Assembly (NCBI GenBank): GCA_021186555.1
Contig: JAJKFL010000003.1
Coordinates: forward strand, 34,708,908 to 34,772,907
Reading direction: 5' to 3'
DNA length: 64,000 bases
Source: Reticulitermes speratus
Taxonomy: Eukaryota > Arthropoda > Insecta > Blattodea > Rhinotermitidae
Positions 47,191-57,870 of this stretch are shown here, piece after piece. The first letter of the stretch is position 1; each line of letters starts with the position of its first letter. The notes under the pieces were generated by a model. The model was not told where the DNA came from. It made no database searches and was given only the letters and a program-made list of their open reading frames with translations. Made by a program: the position numbers and the translations under genes.

Positions 47191-47267
47191 TAAACTTTTA
47201 ATAAAGAAATCAGTGACAAACTTGTTTTGGTGCATTTGTTGGTGTGAGTTAATCAATTGTTAACAGG

Positions 47268-47440
47268 TTTATGGTATTTCATAATCCAAGAAGAGAAAAT
47301 ATATTTTAGCGAGTTTTAATAATTCCAGGAATTTGTTGTCCCCTTTGCTCTCTAAAAATATAAAGATTAAAAACGGACTTTTAATTTTGTGATATGAAAT
47401 TTGACCTCTTATATTAAGGGAAGGACGCGGGCTAAGGGGC
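47268..47440. other. No gene seen
   Basis: Ordinary sequence between two mobile elements. Confidence 0.5.
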
Positions 47441-47444
47441 AGGC

Positions 47445-47730
47445 GGGACCGCTTAGTTGGTAGATCGACTAGGTTACGGGTTGGACGGTCCGGGACTCGA
47501 ATCCTGCTAGGGGCAAGAGATTTATCTGCCCTCAAAAATGTCCGGACCTGCTCTAAAGCCCACTCAGCCATTTATTCCACGAGTACCGAGGTTCTTTTAC
47601 GGGCTAATGCGGCCGAGACGTAATGTGACCTCTGATCACCGCGTAGAGCCGATGGTAGGAATGACTGGAGCTCTACCTGTACCCCTACCCATATACCTAC
47701 TTGGCGTGGACTGTAACAATTTTACCTTTT
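47445..47730 (+). repeat. SINE family B copy
   Basis: Head GGGACCGCTTAGTTGGTAG and ATCGACTAGGTTACGGG, B box CGGGACTCGAATCC near 47490-47503, body with GCCGAGACGTAATGTGACC and GATGGTAGGAATGACTGGAG, tail CAATTTTACCTTTT. Confidence 0.8.
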
Positions 47731-47747
47731 ATTCTGCCTTACACTGG

Positions 47748-47870
47748 CTGAGGATATTCGAGAATAGGTTGCTGAGGAAGATACTTGGACTTAAGACGGA
47801 GAAAGTAACAGGAGGCTGGAGAAAGCTGAATAAATATGAGCTTTATTTTGAATCAGTGTATGCCCGCTAC
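47748..47870 (+). pseudogene. LINE ORF2 fragment
   Basis: The plus frame reads LRIFENRLLRKILG, then EKVTGGWRKLNKYEL. This is the region after the reverse transcriptase palm in insect LINEs, which usually reads like VFENRVLRKIFGPKRDEVTGEWR (recall) and leads to a GHV-type motif. It stops at about 47870. It lies immediately after the SINE B tail, in the same orientation. Confidence 0.7.
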
Positions 47871-47879
47871 TAAACTATA

Positions 47880-48875
47880 ATGAAAGTTAAGTTCTTCGTT
47901 GCTGTTGTTCCTCACGAATTTTATTTAACGAAAACTTAAAACTGATTTATTACATAATGGATAAAATGAGTTAGACAAAATATATCCTGACTTTTAGGGA
48001 CCGCGTACTAAACCCTACACTAAACCACTGAAAGGCATACTACAATACCGCACAAAAAACAATTTTTAAAATACGTTTTATATTATTCTCCCATCTATTC
48101 CTAGATCTTCCAACCGTTCTCTGAGTGTCTCCGACAGTAATTTCGTACCCTACAGTTTCGGGGATGGGTGCTTGTCTAGCGACTTTCCGCCGTACATACC
48201 TTAAACTACCTTAGCCTTTAGTATGTCAGTTTATTGCCGTTTGGACCTTGTAGTATGTTTTATTTGTTGCCTCCCTTTGACGCTAGTCTCTTTACTGCTA
48301 CTCTCAACATTCCATTTCTACAAGGATGTCCCATAAAAATCTCTATTTATTTTGTTTTCTTCCTTACATTCTGACCACATCTTCCATGGTTTAAATCACT
48401 CTAACATCAGCCTATATATTTCAGTTTTTAAACTGCTAAACCGTGTACATTTTCAAACCTACTAATAATGCACTTAGCCGTGTATATTCAATCGCTTACA
48501 GCACATAAGTTTGTGGTTGATTATAAATAATCCTAAGCAGCATGTCAGAACGGAAGCTATATTATTATGCCACCCAAATTAATTTGCCGCAAGCGACTCA
48601 AAATATTACTGGTTACTGCAATCTTTCAGATCTCTACCAACTGTTCCGTTGCATCGTCAGTAAAATACGGTACGTCAACTACTGGTGATGTAAGTTTAAT
48701 TTCTTTATGTTTGTGCTCAGTGATAACCACCGCCTTACATTATGTTCATAAAACAGGTAACAAAATTGAAGCGTAGTGTTACGTGCATACGAACCTTGTA
48801 AAATAGAACTAAACAATTTGAAGACAAGAAATGTGAAAGTACTTTTCTATTAAATGATTCCTGATTCCAAAAAGC
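47880..48875. other. No gene seen
   Basis: AT-rich, unrecognised. Confidence 0.5.
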
Positions 48876-48879
48876 ACTG

Positions 48880-49085
48880 TTTTTGGAAGCTTCTCAGGCT
48901 TCGCCCGTCTGCTATTAGAAGCATGTAGATGATGATGAATATGGTGCACTGGTGAAATGACACTGACGGGGAAAAGCTGAAGTACTCGGAGGAAAGCCTC
49001 TCCCATTGTCATTCTATCTACTACAAACCTCATATAGATTGGCCTGGGATCGAACCCGAACCTTCGCGGTGATAGAACGGTGACT
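48880..49085 (-). repeat. SINE family C copy
   Basis: Minus strand: B box TTCGGGTTCGATCCCAGG (49045-49062), GAGGTTTGTAGTAGATAGAA, GGAGGCTTTC- and TTTTCCCCGTCAGTGTCATT-type blocks, then ATTCATCATCATCTACATG. This is the best-preserved member of the family. Confidence 0.8.
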
Positions 49086-49089
49086 GTAA

Positions 49090-50670
49090 TTAATTTGAAA
49101 TATATATATATGAAGATTAAGACAGTACCACACAAACACTATGTGCCTTCATAGAAAGACCAACTAGTGAATGTTCTAGGCCTATAGGAAAGAAAGAATC
49201 ATAAACTCTGTGAGAAAAACTCAGATACTTTAGTGTTAAGCTCTATGTTAAAATTAGGGTTTATATGGTTAACCCGTTGGAGGAATAAAGTGTGCATGTT
49301 CCCTTTTACAAATAATGGATTACATTTTGAAACTTTAATAGCACCGATATAAAAATAATTAGTGTTAGTTACTATCAGTGTATGCTGTTGAGCCTAGTCA
49401 AAAACTAGGAATTGCTGAACATGGATCACCAGAATTGGTTTAGTAGGCCCACCTTCAGATGAAGGCTCTGGGCAAAGTTATTTGGTTACTTCTTGCTAGC
49501 ATGCCCTTCTATAACAAAACTGCCATTTATAAATAAATAAGCAGTCATGTAATAATAATGATAATAATATAATTATAAACCATTTCAGAGAATTCAATGA
49601 AGATAATGTATGATATGCAGCCTACGTTTCTTTCAGCCGAAGTGCATCGTTCAGAAATGTTAAACGAATACACAAGATAGAATTTATTAGTCCCACCAGG
49701 AACATATCCAAGTAATAAAATATTTAATTTGCAACAAATCTCAAAACAGGCTCTTACAGCTTCTATTCTACACACGCATGCGCGCATGTTCACAGATAAA
49801 CACTAATAATATGATGGTGGTGGTGGTCAGTATGAAGTGGGAGTTCCGTAAGTAAAGCCTTTGCTTTTTTTTCATTTCTATAAGTTGTTAGAGTCTTTAT
49901 TCCTTTCATTTACTTTTTTTTAAAGACTAGGTTCATTAAAATATACATCTAGATATTTATATTAGCTTTCAAGTCATTCTTACACACACGTCAGCTTACA
50001 TATATTTATACACAAATATTAGTTTATTCTCAAATACTGCTCTGAAGTTAGGGCGCGGATCGTACGAAACGCAGTTGCTATACCGGTTATTTATCATATG
50101 AAACACATGTGACATACCGGACAGTTCCTAAGTACCGGTCAATATGTTTACAATAGACATGTACAATTATTGTTAATAGGGACTGGCATGTTACAAAAGG
50201 AATAGGCTTATGTTTTCCGGAAAAACTTTAATTTTTTTCTCTCTATTTAAGTCTGGTTGCTGTAATGTATGATTTACTACTGTAGAAGATGATTAATTGA
50301 GGGGCTGAAAGAAGATGGATGTCGCAGGTCTTTTTCAGTACTTGTTTCCGTGCATGACAGTGCAGTAATGTGCAGAGACTGCCGTTCGTCAAACTGATGC
50401 ACAGCGGTTAAGTTAGACGTAATGTATTGAAACCTGTTATTACATGCTTTGACTTGTACTTCTTATGGACTGTAGGTAGAAAGATGTACTGCAAAACCGA
50501 GTAGATGTAAAGAGAAGTTAGGGTCGTTGAAAAGCTGACAGTTTCTTAACCGGTTAAGCAATTGCTCGAATAAGTGTTTCATTACCATGATCTCAACAAC
50601 ATTCTACCGAACCTTATTTTGAGCCAGAGGAATCCAATCCTCATCCCCGTGCCCTATTCGTGTGATCACT
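49090..50670. other. No gene seen
   Basis: AT-rich; TAGGCCTA at 49177-49184 and a GGTGGTGGTGG tract near 49813. Confidence 0.5.
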
Positions 50671-50674
50671 TGTT

Positions 50675-50863
50675 ACTTCAATTAACCAACAGTATACTTC
50701 AATTAACCAACAATATACTTCAATTAACCAACATTATACTTCAATTAACCAACAGTATAATTCAAGTAACGAACAGTATACTTCAATTAACCAACAGTAT
50801 ACTTCAATTATCCAACAGTATACTTCAATTAACCAACAGTATACTTCAATTAACCAACAGTAT
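50675..50863. repeat. Minisatellite, nine 21-bp units
   Basis: Units begin ACTTCAATTAACCAACAGTAT every 21 bases from 50675 to 50843, mostly 0-3 changes each. Because 21 is a multiple of three and the unit lacks stops, both strands show open frames (LQLTNSI on plus, EVYCWLI on minus); these are by-products of the repeat. Confidence 0.95.
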
Positions 50864-50939
50864 ACTTCCCTCACTTTTCCCAACTTAAATTTATGTAGGA
50901 TATTGCTCTTCTCACGCGTGGATACTACGTGTTCCGCCA

Positions 50940-51130
50940 TCTCATAACCCTAGATAATATTTGATGAAGAGTATAAATCATGTGGTCCACATTTAGGGCA
51001 TAAGAGACTCCCCTACACTGAAGATTGGGGAAATACATAATTTAGAAGAATAGATAATCATCTACCAGACTACACGACGTTACATCCAGTAATATGATAG
51101 TAACCGCAGTTAAGAGTCTCCAAACACGCT
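50940..51130. repeat. Decayed Penelope-like relic (probable)
   Basis: CACTGAAGATTGGGG and ATCATCTACCAGACTACACG with ACGTTAC resemble sequence around 42950-42990 (CTTATCTACCAAGCTACACG with GCGTCAC). No usable GAAA is retained. Confidence 0.35.
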
Positions 51131-51365
51131 ACATAACAACAAAATAATATTAGAATTTCTAAACGTACCTTACATGTGTGAGGTTATGCTATCTACTCAA
51201 AACCAAATTCTGACCCCTTTTCCTGTTGTCCACTCACTTGTAAAGGTTTGTGCTTTGGATAGACAACGTTTCCCGGTAACTCCCATTGCTAGTCCGACTG
51301 CAGCATTTATTTCTGTAACCATTTGTGTTTTATTCCCCCATTGAGTATGATATGAAGAATCGAAC

Positions 51366-51474
51366 TCAATATTTAATACTTAGTATTGTTTTCACCGTGC
51401 ATGTTTATCAATATAATGTCACAATTCACCAACACATGTGTTGGTGAATTGTGACATTATATCAATATTTAATA
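51366..51474. mobile_element. Mini foldback element with target duplication
   Basis: TCAATATTTAATA at 51366-51378 and 51462-51474 is a perfect 13-bp target duplication around an 83-base insert. The insert starts with a tail containing GTTTTCACCGTGCATG and then forms a 52-bp perfect palindrome centred on ACATGT (arms TAATGTCACAATTCACC and beyond). The tail matches those of the 46670 and 58891 elements. Confidence 0.8.
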
Positions 51475-51479
51475 TACGA

Positions 51480-51820
51480 AAAAGAAAAACACAACTACTA
51501 GGCCTCATCATAATCCTGCTGAGCAGTCAAGCCATTTAAAATAGAGAATTTCACATGGGTTACTTTATTATAATCTGTGGAGATTAATTCTCTCAGTGCA
51601 CTATTAAAATTCCAATGGTAACTACTTGCAGGCTGTAACATTAAAAATTTAGTATTTTACCCCTAATTACGTATAGGCCTATGGGCTTCTTATCATTCTC
51701 ATGATAAACAAACATTATTTCGCCAAAGAACATCAGCTGATTAGTCTTTTACTCGGGAAGCACTCCTTTGTTTGCACGGTACGGACTGAGTTCTATATAG
51801 CTAGTATAAATTAGACAATC
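51480..51820. other. No gene seen
   Basis: TAGGCCTA at 51674-51681; otherwise unrecognised. Confidence 0.5.
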
Positions 51821-51824
51821 ATTC

Positions 51825-51965
51825 TAGGGCTGAATCCTTTGCCCGACTATATGGGATTTGTGGCAGACAAAGTGGCACTGAAAAGGGTTTTGCAGTGAGT
51901 ACTTGGGTTTTCCCTTGTCAGCCTTATTCAACCAATGCTGCATACTCGTTTTCATTTACATGTTA
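51825..51965 (+). repeat. SINE family C body, head decayed
   Basis: GGGATTTGTGGCAGACAAAG, GGGTTTTCCCTTGTCAGCC and TTCAACCAATGCTGCATACT follow the order of the 48880 and 57660 copies. Confidence 0.6.
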
Positions 51966-51969
51966 TTCT

Positions 51970-52735
51970 TATTAGAAGAAAAAGTGGGAAAAGCCTGAGA
52001 ACCTTTCAACAAAAGAGATGCTTTTTCGAATAATGTGAGTCTTTAAAAGGTGTAAGGGACTTCACGAAGTCATATTAAAGTTCTGTACTTGCAATATTAG
52101 AATTTAAATTTACATCTCTATAATTCATACATGATACTGTGAATACAGCATAGTGTTTTCCCTCATTGTCATCGTCTTCTAATGCATGCGTATCAAGAAA
52201 TTGTCATTTTGTAGCCTGTCTAGCCATTGACGACAAGGAAAATGTTTTATAAAAGATATAGTCTTTCTTCGATAATAGCTATAAAGCAAATTTCGCAAAA
52301 TAATATACGTTAACCATCTGATAACCTTTTTAATCTCTAGCTCAACAATGGAAAACTAAACAAAAATACTTTCGTAATGCGCATCTTTGTTTCTTTGATA
52401 AATGCCTCTACCTTCACATTAGTGTTAAATTACAAACTCACCGAAGAAGAGAATACATTCGAAAAAAAAATCGAAAGGGAAACAGATCAAATCTGACAAA
52501 CCCAAGACGCCAAGATAAAGAAGTGATGAGGAAAGGGAAGACAAAGATAAACAGTGCCAACAAGCACACACAAATGAAAGCCAAGAAGTATAGCTACACT
52601 CCTGCATTTTAAAGCAATTCGTACATAGGCACTGGCCTCATAGAACTGGTTATTCCTCATTTTTCAAAGCAGGAAGCCAGCACAACGACCGAGGTGGTCC
52701 AAACCTTGTGGACGTGGTGTTGAGCATAGAACTAA
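51970..52735. other. No gene seen
   Basis: AT-rich, unrecognised. ACGACCGAGGTGGTCC at 52685 may be a SINE head scrap. Confidence 0.45.
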
Positions 52736-52738
52736 GGT

Positions 52739-52751
52739 CCCCCCCCCCCCC
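52739..52751. repeat. Poly-C run of 13
   Basis: Uninterrupted C tract. Confidence 0.9.
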
Positions 52752-52904
52752 GCCTTCTCACTATTACAGCGCAGTAAAGGTTAGTATTACCACACAAGAT
52801 TACCACACGCAGGGAATCCATATGAAACAGATACAGTGTGTCCGAAAACGCCACCTGCATAACAGATAAGTTCCGATTAATGTCCTTAGTTCCTTCCAAG
52901 TAAA

Positions 52905-53225
52905 GAGGTAAAGTTGAAATAGTCTATTAGTTCAAACACTACCCCGTGGGCCAGGAAGGTGGGAGTAAAAACAAAACTTAGTTTCACTCAACCGCCGCTT
53001 TAACCCTAATAAAGAACAGACTCCCCGATCCCCAGGCACGCTGCCTAGAAGGCTGGGTATAGGCCAAGTCGACCTAAGTAAATGGAGTAATGGGGATTAG
53101 CAGATTTGTAGATCTACTGTATAAAAACATAAAGTCGTCCATGAACACGCCATGAAGGCGTATAGGGGAGTGGAGGTATAGCTCCATTCATTCTGAATCT
53201 TGGCACTACATAGACGTGAGTAAAA
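52905..53225 (-). repeat. SINE family B-related, two decayed pieces
   Basis: 52905-53095 has GGTAAAGTTG at the tail side and CCGCTTTAACCCTAATAAAG ... GGCTGGGTATAGGCC from the body. 53147-53225 repeats the tail-side body (GCCATGAAGGCGTATAGGGG, GGAGGTATAGCTCC). They may be two insertions or one rearranged copy. Confidence 0.5.
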
Positions 53226-53560
53226 AACTCTCTGTCGCCATAAAAGAAGTGTCAGCTGGTGTGTGAGTGCAGACATTACAAAACCGGATTGTCTTAGACA
53301 GGATGGCAGTACCAATAGACTCTGCAAGACAGGGTTTTTTCCAACTCAAAGTAAGCTCATCAGGAGGAATTCCTAATTGGAGTTCCTTAAGCTTTGCGCC
53401 TCTTCACCGCGCCTTGCAGCGTGAGATCCGCGCATGTGCACTGAAATTAGGCAAGTAGTACGATTATGGGAAAAAATTTTACTTTACTGGGCTAACATTT
53501 AAATACCGCAAGAACACGTAGTGGAAATCTGTTGTACCTTAATAATGAGATTGATGATAA
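53225..53560. other. No gene seen
   Basis: Open frame 53267-53458 is unrecognised. Confidence 0.45.
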
Positions 53561-53564
53561 TTGT

Positions 53565-53695
53565 GACCCTGTCACCACGGCATGGCGCGTCCTCGGGTTG
53601 CGGATGGAGGAACGGCCTCCGGATATGGAGGGTAGCTGCGAATACATTGAATAAGCAGTCGCGGACAGCCGACAAGGGGTATATTTGTATGTACA
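53565..53695 (+). repeat. Recognised but unassigned retroelement relic
   Basis: GGCGCGTCCTCGGGTTGCGG, then ATATGGAGGGTAGCTGCGAA and AAGCAGTCGCGGACAGCCGA. One frame gives LRIWRVAANTLNKQSRTADKG. I recall this string as a recurrent repeat-derived peptide in cockroach and termite gene models, but not which element it belongs to. Confidence 0.45.
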
Positions 53696-53804
53696 GTCTG
53701 GTTGTGGCTTAACATATCAAGCGGAAGTGTGATGATGGATTTGTGATATTTGATTTTAGTAAATATTTGTGTTAATGGTTCTTATGCCCCTTCGAAAATT
53801 GCGA

Positions 53805-54110
53805 AAGCGACTATTAGCTTCGTCATGTGCGACTGTCTGTCCGTCCATCCGCATGGAACAGCTCGGTTCCTACTTGTCGGATTTTCATGAAATTTGATAT
53901 TTGAGTATTTTTGAAAATCTGTCTAGAAAATTCAAGTTTCATTAAAATCTGACAAAAATAACTGGTATTTTACATGAAGACCTCTGTTCATTCATGGTAA
54001 TATCTCGCTCAGTTCTTCTTAGAATGAGAAATGTTTCAGACAAATGTTGTAAAGAAAATCAAAACGCATATTTTATGTTCAGTAACTTTTTCCGTTAAAG
54101 TTGTGCCGCT
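53805..54110 (+). repeat. Dispersed repeat family E copy
   Basis: Collinear with 34088-34330: CTGTCTGTCCGTCCATCCG, GGATTTTCATGAAATTTGATA, CTGTCTAGAAAATTCAAGTT, CATGAAGACCT. Confidence 0.6.
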
Positions 54111-54114
54111 TATG

Positions 54115-55800
54115 AGATAATGTGGAAAAATTTGGTAAAGCCAGGCAGGCCACAGCGCTTGTAGAAAGTCATCTTTTCGATACGTAGTAGCTGTCATGTT
54201 TGGCACAAAGTTTACCCCCTAGTCTCCGTACCAGTAACAAAATGTACACGTCTTAGTTGCGGAATGCAGCTTCCTCAGAATTTCCCCTGAATTGGCAACG
54301 GTGCCTTGTGAAGGGTGGCTGGCACTATGCTGTCCGTCGGAACAGTGATGCCACGTCCGCATGAAAGGAGAACATTCCAGGCACCTGCATTGCTCAGTAA
54401 TGTAAACAGACTGTCGCCAAGAGTAGACTATGTCGCGCCTATGATGACAGAAGCGTGGGAGAGTTGCAAAAGTAGGAACTGTTCATTTTTCGTGTTGTGC
54501 GTCGCGGCAGATTTATACGGCGCATGTTGTAATGCCACAAGTAAAACGTTCAACTGGCAACGGGCCTGGCCAACACGTGCCTGTCGACCAATGCTGTTTA
54601 GAGGCAGACTGTGCCAAGCGTTGATACATGGGATTAGCAAATCCTTATGGGACTGTTTTGCCTCGTTGACTGTACCCTTTTAATTAACAATAAACCAGTA
54701 GTATTAATCTTTTTCTTGCTTAGTTTAACATAAACTTGGACGTGGAAGTAAGAGGTAATTAATTCATGAAAGCCCTAATTCGTGTAACCGCTTCACTTGA
54801 TTGTCCTTCATTCAATCACCTCAATAATATTTTTCGAAGAACACAGTTTCTTAGTCTGTTCATACTTAGATGACACCAAACAATCCGCCAGAATTCTAGG
54901 CTATGTGAAATGTTTCAAATATACATGTTCTGTGATCAGGGAATGGCGACCCAACAAATTACCCACACTAGAGGACCACTCTTAGTCTGCTGCAAATGAA
55001 TCATTTACCTAATTATTCCTACCTAGTCTCCTTATCTGAGGGTCGTCTCCTCCACCTACATCAACAAAAGCCATAGTAGCCGGCATGTATTTGCAAACCT
55101 GGCCGCAGCCAGTGAGTGTAAACAGGAGGAAGAATGCGATGCGAAGGGAACTAGAGTTCGATTACTAGCAGTCCTGCAAATAAAGTCAGAAGTTCTGCTT
55201 ACTTCATGGAAGTAAATGATAATGTATCCGGCTCGTTGGTTCCGCTTTAGGTAGTATTTACCTTATCTGAAATAGAGGCCATTGAAAGTCATGTTAGCAA
55301 ATTTGCACAGATTGTTGTAGTATACTGCTAATACCAAATGTCACCACTTGAATTGACTCTGAGCTGTCAGAAAATAATGTTAGACATGAAAGAACAATCT
55401 AGTAAAAATACATTTCGAGGAAAATAGAAATAGCAGGTGTTAGCATTGGTTCCCGGTGCGCATTTCTATAAATTACATTAATTCCAGACACAATCTATAA
55501 TATTAATTCCTCGACTGTCCTTATCACGCTGATTGAAGTTTCTTTGAACTCAGGACATGTTACACTCGATGACATCCAGAAGCCGAAATGCTCGTCTGAC
55601 CTCCAAACTCTCATAAAACTTATCCTGGCTCAAGCAATAATCGCCGCCATACTTAATTGTCATCATTCCAAGAGTGAGAAAATACAGATTGTCAGTAACA
55701 ACTGTATTTACATTATTTTATTCTTGCTATATGTTTCGGCTTTTCTGGAGAGCCATTAACAGGCAATTTAAAAATACACAAAGAAAGACAATTGAAATAA
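54115..55800. other. No gene seen
   Basis: A 122-codon plus frame at 54315-54683 (MAGTMLSVGTVMPRPHERR...) is the longest unexplained one here. It has no motif I recognise and no initiation or splice support. Otherwise AT-rich, with a B-box-like AGAGTTCGATTACTAG near 55152. Confidence 0.4.
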
Positions 55801-55824
55801 GACACATTAAAATGATGTGAAATA

Positions 55825-56107
55825 AAGGTAAAGTTCTCCCTACAACGGGCCATGAAGGCCCAGAGGGGGAGTAGAGGTATAGCTCTACTCTTCCTTTAAC
55901 CCTGGCACTAGATGGGGGTGGGTGGTCAACTCCACTCCCCGGCTGCTTTACCCCCGGAAATAGACTCGATACTCGTTGCATACCCGGCTGGGTGGTCCCC
56001 AGGGTCGGTGTGGACTACTGCGAAAAATCTCGCCCCCACCGGGACTCGGTCCCCGGACCGTCCAGCCCGTAGCGAGTCGCTATACCGACTACGCTATCCC
56101 GGCTCAC
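55825..56107 (-). repeat. SINE family B, full length with target duplication
   Basis: AAAATGATGTGAAATA (55809-55824) and AAAATGGTGTGAAATA (56108-56123) form a 16-bp target duplication with one change. Minus strand: head GTGAGCCGGGATAGCGTAGT, B box region GGGGACCGAGTCCCGG (mutated TTCGA), GGCGAGATTTTTCGCAGTAG, long GC-rich body, and tail GGGAGAACTTTACCTT. With 16652-16940 this defines the family ends and a length of about 285 bp. Confidence 0.9.
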
Positions 56108-56124
56108 AAAATGGTGTGAAATAG

Positions 56125-56390
56125 CTCTAGTATGTACCAGCACGTTTTCCGTTATCATTGAACACAAACACTCAAAATGTTTCCAAAGCAGTCGTTCTCA
56201 AATTAAATGAGAGTAGTGAATTTTTTTTATTATTCCCCGGACTTACTTCAGTTCTACATTCCAATTGCCGTACTAGAATTTCATGTGGTAAAATCACTAC
56301 GTTTCAGACACTCGATTTGACTGTGTCCTCAGAGAAAGAAACAAGTTGTCGCCTATATTTTGAGTCAGTAGTCTATAGCCTATAGCCTAG
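56125..56390. other. No gene seen
   Basis: Unrecognised sequence between a SINE and a LINE relic. Confidence 0.5.
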
Positions 56391-56391
56391 T

Positions 56392-56595
56392 AGATGGCAG
56401 GATAATATTAAAAGGATCTCCAAGAAGTGGAGTGGGGGTATGGACTGGATTGATCTTGCTGAGGATAGGGACAGGTGGTGGGCTCTTGTAATTGCCGTAA
56501 TGAAACTTCGGGTTTCATAAAATGCAGGGAATTTTTTGACTAGCTGAGGACCTGTTGGCTTCTCAAGAAGGACTACTGCTTGGAGTTGGCCTATA
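56392..56595 (+). pseudogene. LINE ORF2 C-terminus and 3' UTR
   Basis: An open plus frame from 56392 ends DWIDLAEDRDRW, then ALVIAVMKLRVS and TAA at 56518-56520. This is the conserved last segment of a widespread insect LINE (DLAQDRDRWRALV...NLRVP-stop, recall). The 3' UTR that follows (GCAGGGAATTTTTTGACTAG, CTTCTCAAGAAGGACT) matches the inverted relic at 13330. Strongly 5'-truncated; no target duplication recognised. Confidence 0.75.
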
Positions 56596-56599
56596 GCTT

Positions 56600-57650
56600 A
56601 TAGTTAATCCTCACACAGGTAACCGATAAAGATAAATTTAGGGTCTACGTAATAAGTCCGGCAGATTAAGCCCCCCTATCGCCTTCTCACCTGAACATGG
56701 CGACAGAACCGTTTCTGAAACATCGTGCTTTTAGAATTTGTAGGCTCATTTTAATCACTCAGTGGATAAAATCCGACTGGAGTGCCGCTGTAATAACAGC
56801 TGTACACAATGTGTCACGCCACTTCGCAAGAATCAGCATCAACTAAACTTCTGTGACGTACGAGCATGTACAGTGAAATAAATAAGCCAGTTTGACATAT
56901 GCCTACGTTTCAAGATTGATCAGTTACTGAATCCAGTTTTTCTCGGTACGATCTCATTTTTTCTGTCATGCTGATCGTGAGTTTCCACTTTATTACCGAC
57001 TGGTTAGTAGGTTGCTTTTTGCTATAAGCCTGCTATTGCCGACAAACATCTAGAAACCTGATGGTCAAAGAATTCCGCCATATTTCCTGTAATTAGTTCT
57101 AACGCTACAGGAGCACAATATTTGTAACATCCTGCAAAGTGATTCATCGATTAGTGAACAGCGTGTGTGTGTAGCGGCCAGCCTGACTGGCGGACTACAG
57201 GGTCAGGAGGAGTGAGGGCGTGGTGAACGTCTTTCACCTGTCACGTCAATCGGACATGCTGCCCTCCTCCCAACTCAACCTTCCTTTCTTCAGTTGCTCT
57301 TATTCTTGCTTGTACTTTTTAAAATGTCTACCTGCACCTTTCATTTGTTGCTCTTACAGGAGTTGCTGGAATACTACCTAGCATTTCAAATAGACAGCCA
57401 GCTTTTTCATACGCGCCATTACAATGCATTTTCAGACCGCAAGACTCGCAAAGTTTCCAGACTTATACAGCTTACGTACGGTTCAAAATAGACAGTTAAG
57501 ACGGAAAGGACTCCAGCGAACACTTCAATCATTGTAGGACCGTGACACGAAGGGAGCTTCACGAATCCAATGCAAAGATCCACATTTCCTTCAGGTCAGA
57601 ATTCCTTTTTTTTTTGCAGAACAAATTGTATGGTATACTTCTGTTAGCTT
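56600..57650. other. No gene seen; one acceptor-like site
   Basis: 57165-57290 is GC-richer (GCGGCCAGCCTGACTGGCGG). TTTGTTGCTCTTACAG at 57345-57360 resembles a 3' splice site, and a frame continues to 57491 (ELLEYYLAFQIDSQLF...), but it is unrecognised and has no partner donor. Confidence 0.35.
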
Positions 57651-57657
57651 AAATAAA

Positions 57658-57870
57658 ATGCCGTGCCTTGGCCCAGGTTGTTGGACGCCGTCCCTTCACC
57701 AAGGATGTCCTGGTTCAATCTCTGACCAGCACATTTGTTATTTGTGGTAGACAGATTGGCACCGGCACCGGGTTTTCTTTTAGTACTACGGTTTTCTCCT
57801 GTCAGCGTCATTCTTCCAATATTGCATAGTCATTCATTCATCCGCCACCTGCATTATATAATCTTAGCAA
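57658..57870 (+). repeat. SINE family C copy
   Basis: Head GCCGTGCCTTGGCCCAGGTT, B box CTGGTTCAATCTCTGACC (57710-57727), TTATTTGTGGTAGACAGA, GGTTTTCTCCTGTCAGCG and CATTCATTCATCCGCC. Confidence 0.75.

Larger units (their letters stand above)
46658..47267. mobile_element. Large foldback Penelope-like element with target duplication
   Basis: ATTGTTAACAGG at 46658-46669 and 47256-47267 is a perfect 12-bp target duplication. Inside, 46701-46860 and 47101-47260 are inverted 160-bp arms that differ at only about four positions, separated by 240 bases of unrelated sequence. The left end has an extra ~31-base tail (46670-46700) containing TTTACCGTGCAT that is absent from the right. Each arm holds a hammerhead-like core. 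Inverted terminal repeats plus a one-sided tail plus ribozyme motifs is the architecture described for Penelope-like retroelements; the spacer encodes no protein, so the copy is non-autonomous. The right arm overlaps the duplication by 5 bases. Confidence 0.75.

Noticed and set aside
47269..47571. 100-codon minus-strand frame
   Set aside because: Antisense of the SINE B head; no independent coding signal.
50675..50863. CRISPR array
   Set aside because: Uninterrupted 21-mers without unique spacers, in eukaryotic DNA.
54315..54683. 122-codon plus-strand frame
   Set aside because: No motif, neighbours or codon pattern to support it; length is within chance for a 64-kb window.
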